A stretch of 64,000 nucleotides of DNA from Emcibacter nanhaiensis. GTDB taxonomy: Bacteria; Pseudomonadota; Alphaproteobacteria; Sphingomonadales; Emcibacteraceae. The translations under genes and the position numbers were made by a program. The notes under the pieces are model-generated. The model made no database searches. It was not told the DNA's origin and saw only the letters and a list, made by a program, of their open reading frames with translations. The stretch's first letter is position 1, and the number at the start of each line of letters is the position of its first letter. This document shows positions 43,699 through 53,045 of the stretch, piece by piece. Where the stretch lies: positions 682,001 through 746,000 of the forward strand of contig NZ_VFIY01000018.1 in NCBI RefSeq assembly GCF_006385175.1. Direction: 5' to 3'.

Positions 43699-45279
43699 TT
43701 ACTCCTCCACCTGAACATCGATCAGGGTGGGACCGCTGGCGCCGAAGGAATTGAGCAGGGCTTCCTTCAGGTCCGCCGGGTCGCTCACCCGTGTCGCCGG
43801 GACCCCCTGCCCTTCGGCCAGGGCACAGAAATCCAGTCCGGGAAGCTGGGTGCCGACCAGCTGCTGCAGACCAAACTGGGGGGCGAAGCTGTTCAACGCC
43901 TGATAGGCGCCGTTATTGACGATGATGAAGCTGATGGGCAGGCCCAGCTGGGCCGCCGACCACAGTCCCTGAATGGCATAGAGGCTTGAGCCGTCCCCCA
44001 GCAGGGCAATGACCCGCTCTCCCGGCCGGCCGAGGGCGACGCCGACAGCCGCCGGCAGGCCGTGTCCCAAGCCGCCGCTGGCCGTGGTGTAAAAGCCGTC
44101 CCGGTTCGGCATCGGCAGGTTGGCCTGCATCACCGGGCGGCTCGACGGCGCCTCCTCGACGACGATGCTGCCTTCGGGCCGGAGTTTAGCCAGCGACTGC
44201 AGCAGGAATACATCGGTCAGCCGCTGGCCGGTTGCCTCTTCAGGTGTCGGGCGCGGCGTCGGCATTTCCCGTTCGCTCCCAGGCGCGGGTCCGGCGAGCA
44301 GGGCGGCAATCCCCGCTTTCAGGCTGGTCTGGATGGCGGTACCGACCGGCGACAGGGCCGCCTGCGCCGGATCGCAGGTCAGTTGATAGAGAGTGGCGTC
44401 CTCCGGGATATGCGGTCCCTGCCCCTCCACGTGATAGGGGAAGACCGGCCCGCCCAGCACCAGGATCAGGTCGTGCCCGTCCAGCCGTTCAACGATCTTT
44501 TCGCGCATGGCCGGCAGGAACCCGGCAAACAGGTCATGGTCCTCGGGAAAGCTGTTGCGCGCCGACATGGGGCTGGCCCAGACCGGGGCCCGGTGCCGTT
44601 CCGCCAGCTGGATGACTTCGTCCCAGGCATCGTCGCGGGCCACTTCGGCGCCAACCACAAACAGCGGTTTCTTGCTGTCCGCCAGCGCTTCCGCCGCCTC
44701 TGCCAGCATTCCGGCATCCCCCTGTAGCGATTGGCTCACCCGGCGCAACTCCAGCGGCGCACAGGGCTGGTCCCAGTCATCCACCGGCACCGAGACAAAG
44801 ACCGGGCCGTGGGGCGGCTGCAGGGCCATATGAAACGCCCGGGCGATCGCCTGGGGCACATCCTCGGCCCGGGCCGGCTCATTGCTCCATTTCACATAGG
44901 GCTTGGGAAATTCGGTGGCTTCAGATGCGAACAGGAACGGCTCGTAGGGCAGGATCGAGCGGGCCTGCTGTCCGGCGATTACCACCACCGGCGTCTGATT
45001 CTTCCAGGCGGTAAACAGGTTGCCCAGCGCATGCCCGACCCCGGCAGCGGAATGAAGGTTGACCACCGCCGGACGGCGCCGCGCCTGGGCGTACCCGTCC
45101 GCCATGCCCACTACAATACTTTCCTGCAGGCCGAGCACATAGTCGAAATCCTCCGGAAAATCGCGAAACATGGGCAGTTCCGTGGAGCCCGGATTGCCGA
45201 AAACCCGGTCCACTCCCATGTGGCGGAACAGGCGGTAAACTTCCTCCCGCACCGTCGATGTCATCGCGGTATTTCCCAT
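43699..45279 (-). CDS. Thiamine-diphosphate decarboxylase, benzoylformate decarboxylase-like
   Basis: 526 residues. The opening VFGNPGSTELP...DFPEDFDYVLGLQE resembles benzoylformate decarboxylase strongly. Its catalytic residues can be placed: S32 (GNPGS), E53 (LQE), H76 (NLHSAAG) and the late histidine in PVFPYH. The cofactor site is GDGSSLY...NN. The enzyme decarboxylates aryl 2-keto acids to aldehydes. It is co-transcribed with a mandelate-dehydrogenase-like gene. No mandelate racemase or benzaldehyde dehydrogenase is adjacent, so the natural acid may be a substituted mandelate. The ATG follows GGGAGA. Confidence 0.9.
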   Translation of the reverse strand: MGNTAMTSTVREEVYRLFRHMGVDRVFGNPGSTELPMFRDFPEDFDYVLGLQESIVVGMADGYAQARRRPAVVNLHSAAGVGHALGNLFTAWKNQTPVVVIAGQQARSILPYEPFLFASEATEFPKPYVKWSNEPARAEDVPQAIARAFHMALQPPHGPVFVSVPVDDWDQPCAPLELRRVSQSLQGDAGMLAEAAEALADSKKPLFVVGAEVARDDAWDEVIQLAERHRAPVWASPMSARNSFPEDHDLFAGFLPAMREKIVERLDGHDLILVLGGPVFPYHVEGQGPHIPEDATLYQLTCDPAQAALSPVGTAIQTSLKAGIAALLAGPAPGSEREMPTPRPTPEEATGQRLTDVFLLQSLAKLRPEGSIVVEEAPSSRPVMQANLPMPNRDGFYTTASGGLGHGLPAAVGVALGRPGERVIALLGDGSSLYAIQGLWSAAQLGLPISFIIVNNGAYQALNSFAPQFGLQQLVGTQLPGLDFCALAEGQGVPATRVSDPADLKEALLNSFGASGPTLIDVQVEE

Positions 45280-45390
45280 CAGCTTCTCCCTGATTAATTC
45301 TTTCCGCCACAGTAACAGGCTTGAGAATTAACTGCTATATAAAATAGCCTCTGGTCAACCGGACAGAAAAATGAAAAGAAGACCAAGAGG

Positions 45391-47001
45391 TCACCGCATC
45401 AGCGCCCTTGTCGCCCGCCACAGGATCGCCGGCTTTGAGACAGAATTATAAACCGGAAGCGGTTGCCGCCCACAGTCGAACAGGCCGTAAACCGCCGTCT
45501 GGGCGCAACGTACCGAATATTCCACCGTGAAAACGCAGTCTGTTGGCACCTCGGCGAACTGGCCGAGAAAAGCAAAATTCTCCGCCCCCTCGGGAATGAC
45601 CTGCGGCCGGTCGCCCCAGGCACAGGGCATGAACAGGCTGTCAATAAACGGCATGGCCACCGGGATGCAGTTAACCCTGCCGGCCTCAACCACCGGCGCC
45701 ATCCTGTCCATGACCCCCAGATGCCGCCACAGTTCCTCGAGCATCTCCCGGCCGCTGCAGTCGGACATTTTTTTCGGCACGTAATTGCCCTCCCGGTCCG
45801 CATAGAGGCCGTAGCCCCAGAAGGTTTTGACATGGTCCGGCTGGTTGGGGAAATGGGGCTGGCGCGGGATAACGAAGGACATCAGCCAGTTGGAATCGGT
45901 CAGGGTCACAAGCCCGCCGGTGCCGTCCACATTGCCGGAGAATTTTTCCATATAGTCGTGGAAGCTGCTGTCCTTCAGGGTGGCGGTGAAACTGTACCAT
46001 TTCTGCAGGTCGATCCGGTCGCTGAAAACCCCCGGATTGCCGAATGAAATGTCCCTTGCCGCCAGCTTTTCCCACAACTGCCAGGACCCGGACTCCGCCT
46101 TGCCCTTCAACGTTGCCGCTGTGGTCCAGGAGCCCGTATCACTGCTTTCGGTGATGGAGCCATTGGTGATAAAGACATAGTCTTCCTCGCCGAGAGGAAT
46201 GATCTCTTCCGCCCCCTTCTCTCGTTGCACCGTGAGGGCCGTAGCCCGCTTACGCTCATTGTCAAAGGAAAAGTCCACATCCGTGACCCGGCAGCCCATG
46301 TCAAACTGCACGCCCCGGTCCTTCAGAAAGCGTTGCAGCGGCAGCACCACCGAATGATACTGGTTATATTTGGTCCGCATCACCCCGCCGAGACGCGGCA
46401 AGCCCTCCACCAGATGAATAAAACGTCGCATATAGCGCCGCATGGCAGCCAGGCTGCTCCATCTCTGAAAGGCAAACATGCTGCTCCACAGCAGCCAGAA
46501 GTTGGTTTCGAAAAAATGCTCAAGGAACCATTCCTCGATGGTCACATTGTCGAGCAGGTTTTCGGGGGTGAGAAACAGCCGCAGCAGGTCCCAGCGGTCC
46601 CGTAACGACAGGCCGAAGGAGGTGAGGTCAACCTTCTGTCCGCCCCGCAGCAGCCGGGCCCGGGCGTTGGACACAAAGCGCTCATTGAAGGCAAACGTCT
46701 CTTCGGTGACACTGATATCGGGATTGTCATATGAGGGAACCCCGGACAGCAGGTCCCAGTAGCAGACGAAATGTTCCTCGTGCATGCGTCCGCCCCGGAT
46801 CAGGAAGCCGCTGTCCACATCACCGCCGCCGTCCAGGGAACCGCCGGCGATCCGGTCCTGCTCGAGAATATGGATATTGCCGCCCGGCACCCCGGCGTCA
46901 CGGATCAGATAGACGGCAGACGCCAGCGAAGCAATGCCGCTGCCGACCAGATATATTTTTGAATTCTCAGAAACTTTATAGCCCATGACCCGTATATCCA
47001 T
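45391..47001 (-). CDS. Oleate hydratase (myosin-cross-reactive-antigen family)
   Basis: 536 residues. The FAD site is LVGSGIASLASAVYLIRD, followed by LEQDRIAGGSLDGGG with the family's catalytic-loop glycines, RGGRMHEEHFVCYWDL, FQRWSSLAAMRRYMRRF and KYNQYHSVVLPL. These proteins add water across the cis-9 double bond of unsaturated fatty acids to give 10-hydroxy acids, with FAD as a structural cofactor. It lacks the N-terminal extension of longer homologues. Two starts (47001 and 46986) are possible and neither has a good ribosome site. It is divergent from the DUF3175 gene, whose start is only 79 bases away. Confidence 0.92.
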   Translation of the reverse strand: MDIRVMGYKVSENSKIYLVGSGIASLASAVYLIRDAGVPGGNIHILEQDRIAGGSLDGGGDVDSGFLIRGGRMHEEHFVCYWDLLSGVPSYDNPDISVTEETFAFNERFVSNARARLLRGGQKVDLTSFGLSLRDRWDLLRLFLTPENLLDNVTIEEWFLEHFFETNFWLLWSSMFAFQRWSSLAAMRRYMRRFIHLVEGLPRLGGVMRTKYNQYHSVVLPLQRFLKDRGVQFDMGCRVTDVDFSFDNERKRATALTVQREKGAEEIIPLGEEDYVFITNGSITESSDTGSWTTAATLKGKAESGSWQLWEKLAARDISFGNPGVFSDRIDLQKWYSFTATLKDSSFHDYMEKFSGNVDGTGGLVTLTDSNWLMSFVIPRQPHFPNQPDHVKTFWGYGLYADREGNYVPKKMSDCSGREMLEELWRHLGVMDRMAPVVEAGRVNCIPVAMPFIDSLFMPCAWGDRPQVIPEGAENFAFLGQFAEVPTDCVFTVEYSVRCAQTAVYGLFDCGRQPLPVYNSVSKPAILWRATRALMR

Positions 47002-47080
47002 CTGGACAAGCCGCGTAATCCTGTCCGATTATACAGGCAGAATTGATTTTTGCCATTCATCCGGAAAAGGAACGGGCGAA

Positions 47081-47374
47081 ATGACCACAGACCCCGAAAA
47101 CAGAAAATGGTCCGGGAAGGTGACCCGGGAAAGCCATGCCCTCGATCTGGAGGAAGGGGTATTCACCTGGCAGGACCCGAAAAAAATCGCCGCATCCCTC
47201 AAGCGCTCGGCCGAGGAGAGCACACAGCGCAAGGGCACGCCGTTCCAGTCGGCCATGTCCATGCTGAATTTCTACATCAACCGGGCCGGCAGCAAGCTTG
47301 ACCCCAAACAAAAGCAAATCCTCGAGCTGGCGAAAGAAGAGCTGCGACGGCTGTTTGGAAAGGAAAAGAGATGA
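47081..47374 (+). CDS. DUF3175 protein
   Basis: 97 residues from the chosen ATG (MTTDPENRKW); the open frame extends further up but overlaps the oleate hydratase gene. KWSGKVT, LDLEEGVFTWQDPKKIAASLKRSAE, then SAMSMLNFYINRAG identify DUF3175, a small basic protein family of unknown function. The stop overlaps the kinase start by 4 bases, so the two are made together. Confidence 0.85.
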   Translation: MTTDPENRKWSGKVTRESHALDLEEGVFTWQDPKKIAASLKRSAEESTQRKGTPFQSAMSMLNFYINRAGSKLDPKQKQILELAKEELRRLFGKEKR

Positions 47375-48306
47375 TCCGGACTCTTCCGCTGTCGGCGTCT
47401 CTGGAAACCACCGTTCAACGCCATATCGCGGCTGAACAGCTGCCGCCGGACTTTGACGCAACGGTCAGGCGCTATTATCTGCCTGTCGCCGAAAGAATTG
47501 CCGCGTTGCAGAACCGCCTGGGTCGCCCGCTGGTGGTCGGCGTTAACGGCGCCCAGGGCAGCGGCAAGTCGACCCTGTCGGCGTTCCTGAAACTGATCCT
47601 CGAGAACAACCATGACCTGCGCACGGTGGTGATCTCCATCGATGACCTTTACCTGACCCGGGCAGAGCGGGAACAGCTGGCCCGGGACATCCACCCCCTG
47701 TTAGTCACCCGCGGGGTGCCCGGCACCCACGATGTGGGTCTCGGCATCCAAACCATCACCAAGCTTCTGAACGCAAAAGAAGACGACGTCACCCTCATCC
47801 CCCGCTTTGACAAGGCCCGGGACGACCGCTGTCCGCAGGAAGACTGGGACCGCTTCAAAGGCCGGGCCGATATCGTGATCCTGGAGGGCTGGTGTGTCGG
47901 CGCCCGGCCCCAGCCTGACGAAGACCTGGCAAATCCGGTCAATGACCTGGAACGCAATGAAGACCCGGCCGGCGCCTGGCGCCGCCATGTGAACAACCAA
48001 CTTAAAGGCCCGTACCGGGAGCTGTTTGGACTGCTTGACTATCTGGTGATGCTGCTGGTGCCGTCGTTCGACTGTGTGCTGGATTTCCGGCTGAAACAGG
48101 AACGGAAGCTGGCCCACAAGCTCGAAACCACCGGCGTTAAAGCTGAAAACCTAAAACTGATGGACGAGGCCGCCATCCACCGTTTCATCATGCATTATGA
48201 GCGGCTGACCAGGTTCATGCTTACCGACCTGCCCGCCATTGCGGATGCGCTGCTGGAGGTGGATGCTGATCACAGCGTGACGGGACTGAGCTTCAAAGAC
48301 TCCTGA
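47371..48306 (+). CDS. P-loop kinase, D-glycerate 3-kinase / PRK-like family
   Basis: 311 residues. Walker A is GVNGAQGSGKST at about residue 53; VISIDDLYLT is the acceptor-binding strand, HDVGLGIQTITKL and PRFDKARDDRCPQ follow, and EGWCVGARPQ is a strong family signature of plant-type glycerate kinases and yeast YGR205W. The enzyme phosphorylates a small hydroxylated acid, most likely D-glycerate. Coupling to a DUF3175 gene is noted, but the meaning is unknown. Confidence 0.87.
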   Translation: MIRTLPLSASLETTVQRHIAAEQLPPDFDATVRRYYLPVAERIAALQNRLGRPLVVGVNGAQGSGKSTLSAFLKLILENNHDLRTVVISIDDLYLTRAEREQLARDIHPLLVTRGVPGTHDVGLGIQTITKLLNAKEDDVTLIPRFDKARDDRCPQEDWDRFKGRADIVILEGWCVGARPQPDEDLANPVNDLERNEDPAGAWRRHVNNQLKGPYRELFGLLDYLVMLLVPSFDCVLDFRLKQERKLAHKLETTGVKAENLKLMDEAAIHRFIMHYERLTRFMLTDLPAIADALLEVDADHSVTGLSFKDS

Positions 48307-48334
48307 ATTGTTGGTCCAGGCCCTACCCTGGTGT

Positions 48335-48820
48335 TCAATAGGTAACCGTCACGGTTAACGTGTCTGAATAAAAACCGGGCGGCGTAACTTGTCCCCCGGG
48401 AATACGGCCATAAACAGGATAGTTTTTCGTCACAGGAATAAGAATTTCAAGGGGGTACCCGTCGGCAATAACCGTGGTGCCTGACGTACCGTCACCCCAG
48501 ATCTGGGTCCGTGCGGCGTCCGCATAGAGATTATAGTGCAGCGTGTCCGCGCCGTTGGACATATGGCGGTTGGTCATGTCTGCGGAAAGGCCCCCATCCG
48601 CCTCGACGGTATAGTTGAAGTTCACACCGACTACCAGAGCGCTGCATGTCACTTCCACGTTACTGGCTGCATCCAGGCTTCCCGCCAGAAAATCATAGGT
48701 GCCGAAAGTCACATCGTCGACACTGACCGAACAGGTGCACCCGAGACCGATACAGGCCTTTGCAGGAGTAAAGGAAAAAAGCGCAAACAGCAAAGCCGCT
48801 GCGGCAAGAATTCTGAACAT
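48335..48820 (-). CDS. Secreted spore-coat-U-domain protein (Csu-type pilus subunit)
   Basis: 161 residues with a signal peptide (about 1-22, ending AKA). The mature SCPU domain has paired cysteines (CIGLGCTCSVS...CSAL), TFGTYDF, and the C-terminal beta strand GFYSDTLTVTVTY typical of donor-strand-assembled subunits. It lies directly after the usher gene, a position often held by the tip adhesin, although tip proteins are usually two-domain; this one is single-domain. A GGAG site precedes the ATG. Confidence 0.88.
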   Translation of the reverse strand: MFRILAAAALLFALFSFTPAKACIGLGCTCSVSVDDVTFGTYDFLAGSLDAASNVEVTCSALVVGVNFNYTVEADGGLSADMTNRHMSNGADTLHYNLYADAARTQIWGDGTSGTTVIADGYPLEILIPVTKNYPVYGRIPGGQVTPPGFYSDTLTVTVTY

Positions 48821-48834
48821 CGCGTCTCTTCTCC

Positions 48835-51171
48835 TTAAGTCGGTTTGGTAACCCGGCAGGTCACGGTTTTAAGTAGTTGTCCCGGCTTCACTCCCGGATC
48901 GACTTTTAAGTCAAATTCACAGGTTCGTGAGGATATCATCGCCAAAAACCGGTATCGACCGGCCGGATATCTCACGTTCAGCCTTCCCCGGCGGCCAATC
49001 ACAAAATTCTTGCCCGTATTGCCGAGCACCCTGGTGCCGAAGGGAAGCCATTCACCCTCCTCATCCTGAACGACAACGATAAAGGAAAGATAAATATCCC
49101 GGCTGAAATCGACACCAACGCCGGCTTCCCGGTGAGGCACAACAATTTTTTCGTAGGTGTCCAGATATTGGCCGGGCGGGATATCCCGGGACTCAATGGC
49201 GATCCTGTTTCTTTCAAAGGGGCGCAAGTCGGTAATCAGCAACCTGCCGTTATCATCCAGACGACCCACATATTGCGAGTCATGATATACCCTGGCCTTG
49301 CCGATTTCGGGGGCTTTAACCACACCATAGCTGCCCGTGATATAGCGGGCGGCCTTCACGGCGCCGTCCCAGAACACGACGCCGCCCCGGGCATTGGCCC
49401 GTACTGTTGTGGCGTCCGGCCGGTCGCTGACACCCAGATCAAAATCGCCAATTCCCGTTCGCCGGAGCAGTACCGCTTCTGCGTTCGGCGTTGTTCCCCG
49501 GGTCACTTCCGCCCGATAGCCCCAGCCTTCGGTGCGCTTTGGTGTACGATGCGCCAGCAAGCTGGCGCGTTCTCCGGATTTTGAATGCTGATAGGACGCG
49601 CCCAGATGCTGTCGCCCCCCAAGGGGCAGGGACAGAAACATGCCCACAAGCGTATCCTTCCGGAGGCCGAAAGCCTGCCGAAGCGTAAAGCTCAGATTGA
49701 TTCTGCGGGCCAGGTCCACATTCAGGTTTCCGTTAACGACATGTTCCGCTTCAAGGCCCGGCCTCTTGTTGCGGATAAAGCTGCCGGAAAATCCGAAACG
49801 ACTGTCAAACCGCTTGCTCAGCCGAGCCTGAAGGCGGTGACTGAAAGCCCCGAAATCGCTGCGGTCGGAGGGGAGTTTGAATTTCCGGGAACGCCATTCC
49901 CCGTAAGCTGCAAATCCCCAGTCCAGGTCATACCGTTCGTAGCCCACCGAAAACATGCTATCCACATCCCCGTCGCCCAGCGACAGGGCACTGCTGACAT
50001 GAACAACCCCCCCGACAGGCGGCATCAGCAACAGGCCGACCCCCGTTACCAGACGATCCTCTCCCGCTTCTGTATATAATTCAATGGTTTTAAGATTATC
50101 CAGACCATGTCGGAACCGGCCGGAAACCACTATTTCTCCATAGTTAAAACTGTCCAGCCCGTAGTTTTGCCGCAGCACCCCCACCTGAAGGCTGAACTTG
50201 GTCAATCCCTGCTTCAGAAGCTGCGGAGCAATATAGAAGCTTTGCACAAACACCTTCTCGCGGCCCAGCAGGTCCTTGACGTTCATTTGCAACTGACCTC
50301 CCCCTGTAATAAGAGGGAGCTCACCGGTTTCAAAGGGCCCCTGCTGAACCACCCCGGAGCCGAACTGAACGCCGTTAAGATAGAGATCCACAACCGACGG
50401 CAGGGTGGCATCACCGGTTATGTTGGGCAAAGGATAGGTAATGTAGCCGGGCTGCAGGCTATGGTCGGTACCGAACATGACGCCCAGAAAACGATAGGGA
50501 TTCGCCCAACCCGCAGCGTCGGAGATGCTGTCGCCTATGACAAGTTTGTGTGGGCCGGACGGCCATTCCCTGATCCAGGATGTTTCCAGCCGCACGAATT
50601 CACTTTGGCCCGCTCCCTCCGCCAGAATTCCTTCTGCCTTCCAGCGGGATTTATTCAAGCCTCCGCCCGCCTGCAGATAGCCCCGGAAAAATTCATTTCC
50701 ATTATCGCTGGCCTGAAAGACCAGATCATAATTAAAATAAGCGCCCTCAATGGCGCCCGGCTCGGGGCGGTCCCGCAATCCAAAGCGACGATCCCCCAGA
50801 TTCAATGTATTTTTCTCGAAGCACCCCGGCGGGCATTCCACATACAAGCGGGGGGATTCCAGGCGATAGTCCAAGCCCTCGAAATTTGACAGGGCGTAAT
50901 ATTCAATATTGTTGCGGACAACGGCCGGACCCTGCGGGATAAGGCCCAGTGAGGAAAGGCTGTCTGACGACAGGAGCAAACGATCCTCCTGCACAAGAAG
51001 CGGGGAGATTGACTCGGTATCGGCCCCGTTCAACCAGATATTGACCATTATATATTTCATCGCCACCCTTTCCTTTGCACAAAGCGGCCCCGGGACGGCA
51101 AAAAAAAACAGCACCGCGCAACAGGCAAAGAGCAGGTATTTTTGTTCAGGGCGAGGGAGGAACAGAGGCAT
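48835..51171 (-). CDS. Fimbrial outer-membrane usher (Csu-type)
   Basis: 778 residues from MPLFLPRPEQ, which gives a clean signal peptide (ending LCA). This start overlaps the chaperone's 3' end by 26 bases and has no visible ribosome site, so translation is probably coupled. The usher pattern is clear: an N-terminal domain with a cysteine pair, GDSISDAAGWANPYRFLGV and GYITYPLPNITGDATLPSVVDLYLNG, the 24-strand barrel, and C-terminal beta domains. It exports chaperone-bound subunits to the surface. Confidence 0.92.
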   Translation of the reverse strand: MPLFLPRPEQKYLLFACCAVLFFFAVPGPLCAKERVAMKYIMVNIWLNGADTESISPLLVQEDRLLLSSDSLSSLGLIPQGPAVVRNNIEYYALSNFEGLDYRLESPRLYVECPPGCFEKNTLNLGDRRFGLRDRPEPGAIEGAYFNYDLVFQASDNGNEFFRGYLQAGGGLNKSRWKAEGILAEGAGQSEFVRLETSWIREWPSGPHKLVIGDSISDAAGWANPYRFLGVMFGTDHSLQPGYITYPLPNITGDATLPSVVDLYLNGVQFGSGVVQQGPFETGELPLITGGGQLQMNVKDLLGREKVFVQSFYIAPQLLKQGLTKFSLQVGVLRQNYGLDSFNYGEIVVSGRFRHGLDNLKTIELYTEAGEDRLVTGVGLLLMPPVGGVVHVSSALSLGDGDVDSMFSVGYERYDLDWGFAAYGEWRSRKFKLPSDRSDFGAFSHRLQARLSKRFDSRFGFSGSFIRNKRPGLEAEHVVNGNLNVDLARRINLSFTLRQAFGLRKDTLVGMFLSLPLGGRQHLGASYQHSKSGERASLLAHRTPKRTEGWGYRAEVTRGTTPNAEAVLLRRTGIGDFDLGVSDRPDATTVRANARGGVVFWDGAVKAARYITGSYGVVKAPEIGKARVYHDSQYVGRLDDNGRLLITDLRPFERNRIAIESRDIPPGQYLDTYEKIVVPHREAGVGVDFSRDIYLSFIVVVQDEEGEWLPFGTRVLGNTGKNFVIGRRGRLNVRYPAGRYRFLAMISSRTCEFDLKVDPGVKPGQLLKTVTCRVTKPT

Positions 51172-51952
51172 GGGAGGAAACTTTATCCGGTTTTTCCCCC
51201 AGCGGGGATAGATCGAGATCCCTGGAGTGAAGGGCCTCGGGTGTCCCGCCCCAGAGATAGTCAAGGGACACAGATCCCGATTTGGGGATGTCCGTTTTGC
51301 TGATCACCAAAAGGTCTCCTTTGCCTGGCAGAAGATAGCTGTTCAGGGGCATTTCCATGTGAGAGGTTCCGTCCGCCTCCCGAAAATACAGCTTTTGCAG
51401 CCGGACATAGCGGGCACTTTCATTTTTCAAATAAATCAGGACTTTTGTCCCCTCGCCCTTCCTGAGGTCAACGGAAAGACCGGGAGTTCCATTTTCCGAC
51501 GGAGCGACAAAAATCGGGATTGATATGCTCAGGCTGACCTTGGCGCCGGTGTGGGGGGCGGCGCCGGGTGTCGGGTCCGAACGCAGTATCATCCGGTAGC
51601 TGACTTCCCCGCTTTCCGGTGTCGGCGTCTCAAGCAATCCCAACAGAATTACCTGGCTTTGCCCGGGCTGGAGAAAAAATATTTCACCGGAAAGAGCAAT
51701 GGCCTGGGTCGGAAGCAACCGGTCTTCCCCGGCCTCTTGCTCCCATCGATAGGCCCTGGCTTCCACAATGACTTCATAGGAGGAAGTATTTTTCAGAACC
51801 AGCTTTTCGGAAACCTGTCCCCGGGCCAGTTCCACCCGGACCGGACTGACCTGAAGACCGCTGGAAAACGCCTGGAGCGGAAGAAATATCCCGGCGACTA
51901 CCAGGATAGACCATAAGAACCCCAAGAGCTTTCTGTAAGGTGCCTGCCCCAT
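51146..51952 (-). CDS. Periplasmic pilus chaperone (Csu-type)
   Basis: 268 residues with a signal peptide ending near AFS. The immunoglobulin-like chaperone domain has VSPVRVELARGQVSEKLVLKN, the alternating strand ILLGLLETPTPESGEVSYRM, and a second domain ending in a proline-rich tail. It caps pilus subunits until they reach the usher. It lies 16 bases after the pilin stop and overlaps the usher start. Confidence 0.9.
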   Translation of the reverse strand: MGQAPYRKLLGFLWSILVVAGIFLPLQAFSSGLQVSPVRVELARGQVSEKLVLKNTSSYEVIVEARAYRWEQEAGEDRLLPTQAIALSGEIFFLQPGQSQVILLGLLETPTPESGEVSYRMILRSDPTPGAAPHTGAKVSLSISIPIFVAPSENGTPGLSVDLRKGEGTKVLIYLKNESARYVRLQKLYFREADGTSHMEMPLNSYLLPGKGDLLVISKTDIPKSGSVSLDYLWGGTPEALHSRDLDLSPLGEKPDKVSSHASVPPSP

Positions 51953-51968
51953 TCCTGACCCTTGATCC

Positions 51969-52475
51969 CTAGAATGTCACAGTGACGGTTATTGTATCTG
52001 AATAACTGCCTGTGGGGACAGACTGACTGGCGTTGATCAGTCCATAAACAGTGAAATTTTGTGCAGCTCCGGTCCCGGAAGAGGAGAGCGTGTCCACACC
52101 GGTGGTTTCACCCCAGACCGTTGTATGGGACACATCGCTGTAGAGGCTGTACGACAAAGTATTGCCTCCATTGGTCATCTTGCGGGTTGTTACGGTCGCC
52201 CCGGCCCCCAAACCGGCATCAAGACCGATTTCATAGGCTGTTCCGGAAGAACAGGTCACCGACACCGTGGTCGAGCCGGCAATGGCTGTTCCCGCAACTA
52301 TGTCGTAATCCCCAAAGGCAAGGTCACTGGCGGAGACCCCGCAAGAGGAAATGACGGTTGATGTCACCTGAAAGGTGGTAGTAGCGGTATCTGCTTTTAC
52401 CGGTGTACAGAATATAATACTGATAAAGAGTACACTGATTAGTTTAAGGGCATCCCCAAATGTCCGATGCATCAA
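51969..52475 (-). CDS. Major Csu-type pilin (spore coat U domain)
   Basis: 168 residues with a signal peptide (ending VKA). The mature protein has TFQVTSTVISSCGVSASDLAFGDYD, a central disulfide partner in VSVTCSSGT, and a final strand GSYSDTITVTVTF. It is similar to the subunit at 48335 and is the first gene of the chaperone-usher unit, the usual place for the major rod subunit. The start may be the second ATG (52472). Confidence 0.9.
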   Translation of the reverse strand: MMHRTFGDALKLISVLFISIIFCTPVKADTATTTFQVTSTVISSCGVSASDLAFGDYDIVAGTAIAGSTTVSVTCSSGTAYEIGLDAGLGAGATVTTRKMTNGGNTLSYSLYSDVSHTTVWGETTGVDTLSSSGTGAAQNFTVYGLINASQSVPTGSYSDTITVTVTF

Positions 52476-53045
52476 TTTTCCCTTTTTTCATTTACCTATA
52501 TTTTAAAGCCACTTGCTATCCAAGGTTGTTTCAACTCTCATTACCCAAATTCAACTTAATACTCGCGTTTATGTTTTCCGCGTAGCCCCCCACGTCAATG
52601 AGAATCCCAGTTGCAAATGAGGGGGCAAATAAGCACTTTTAAACAAGCACTTAATAAACTTTACTCTAACTGTATGTACGGAAGACTGGTTGACTATTAA
52701 CAACACCTAATTTAGGTAGATTACATATTAAAGGTAAATAAAATGTTAATTATATACCAGAGGTTGCTACGTCATTATTTCGACCCCATACCGACCCGCA
52801 CGGAAAAGGTTGACGACAGCGCTGTGGCACCGGTACGCACCGCCCGCCGCGAGCGAACATTTCAATTGACATTTTCCCGCCGTTTATATATCGAACAGGG
52901 AAGGTTCCGGACACCTGCCGCTCGCAGACTGCCAGGTCACGGTAAAGTCCGGCTCTGACGATTTTCTCACCCTTTGTGCATTTCGTGCGGGTGGCAAGGC
53001 GAGCTCCCTCTTCCAGATTGAAATGCCTGAAACAAGGAGATTGGG
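52476..53045. other. Long divergent region between pilus operon and MATE gene
   Basis: About 570 bases. The half nearest the pilin (52476-52760) is AT-rich and probably carries the pilus promoter. A 71-codon frame at 52743-52958 has no ribosome site and no recognisable motif and is not called. The second half has the base composition of coding DNA, so a decayed gene is possible. Confidence 0.4.

Noticed and set aside
52743-52958. 71-codon frame between the pilus operon and the MATE gene
   Set aside because: No ribosome site, no domain, and low-complexity arginine content; treated as non-coding.
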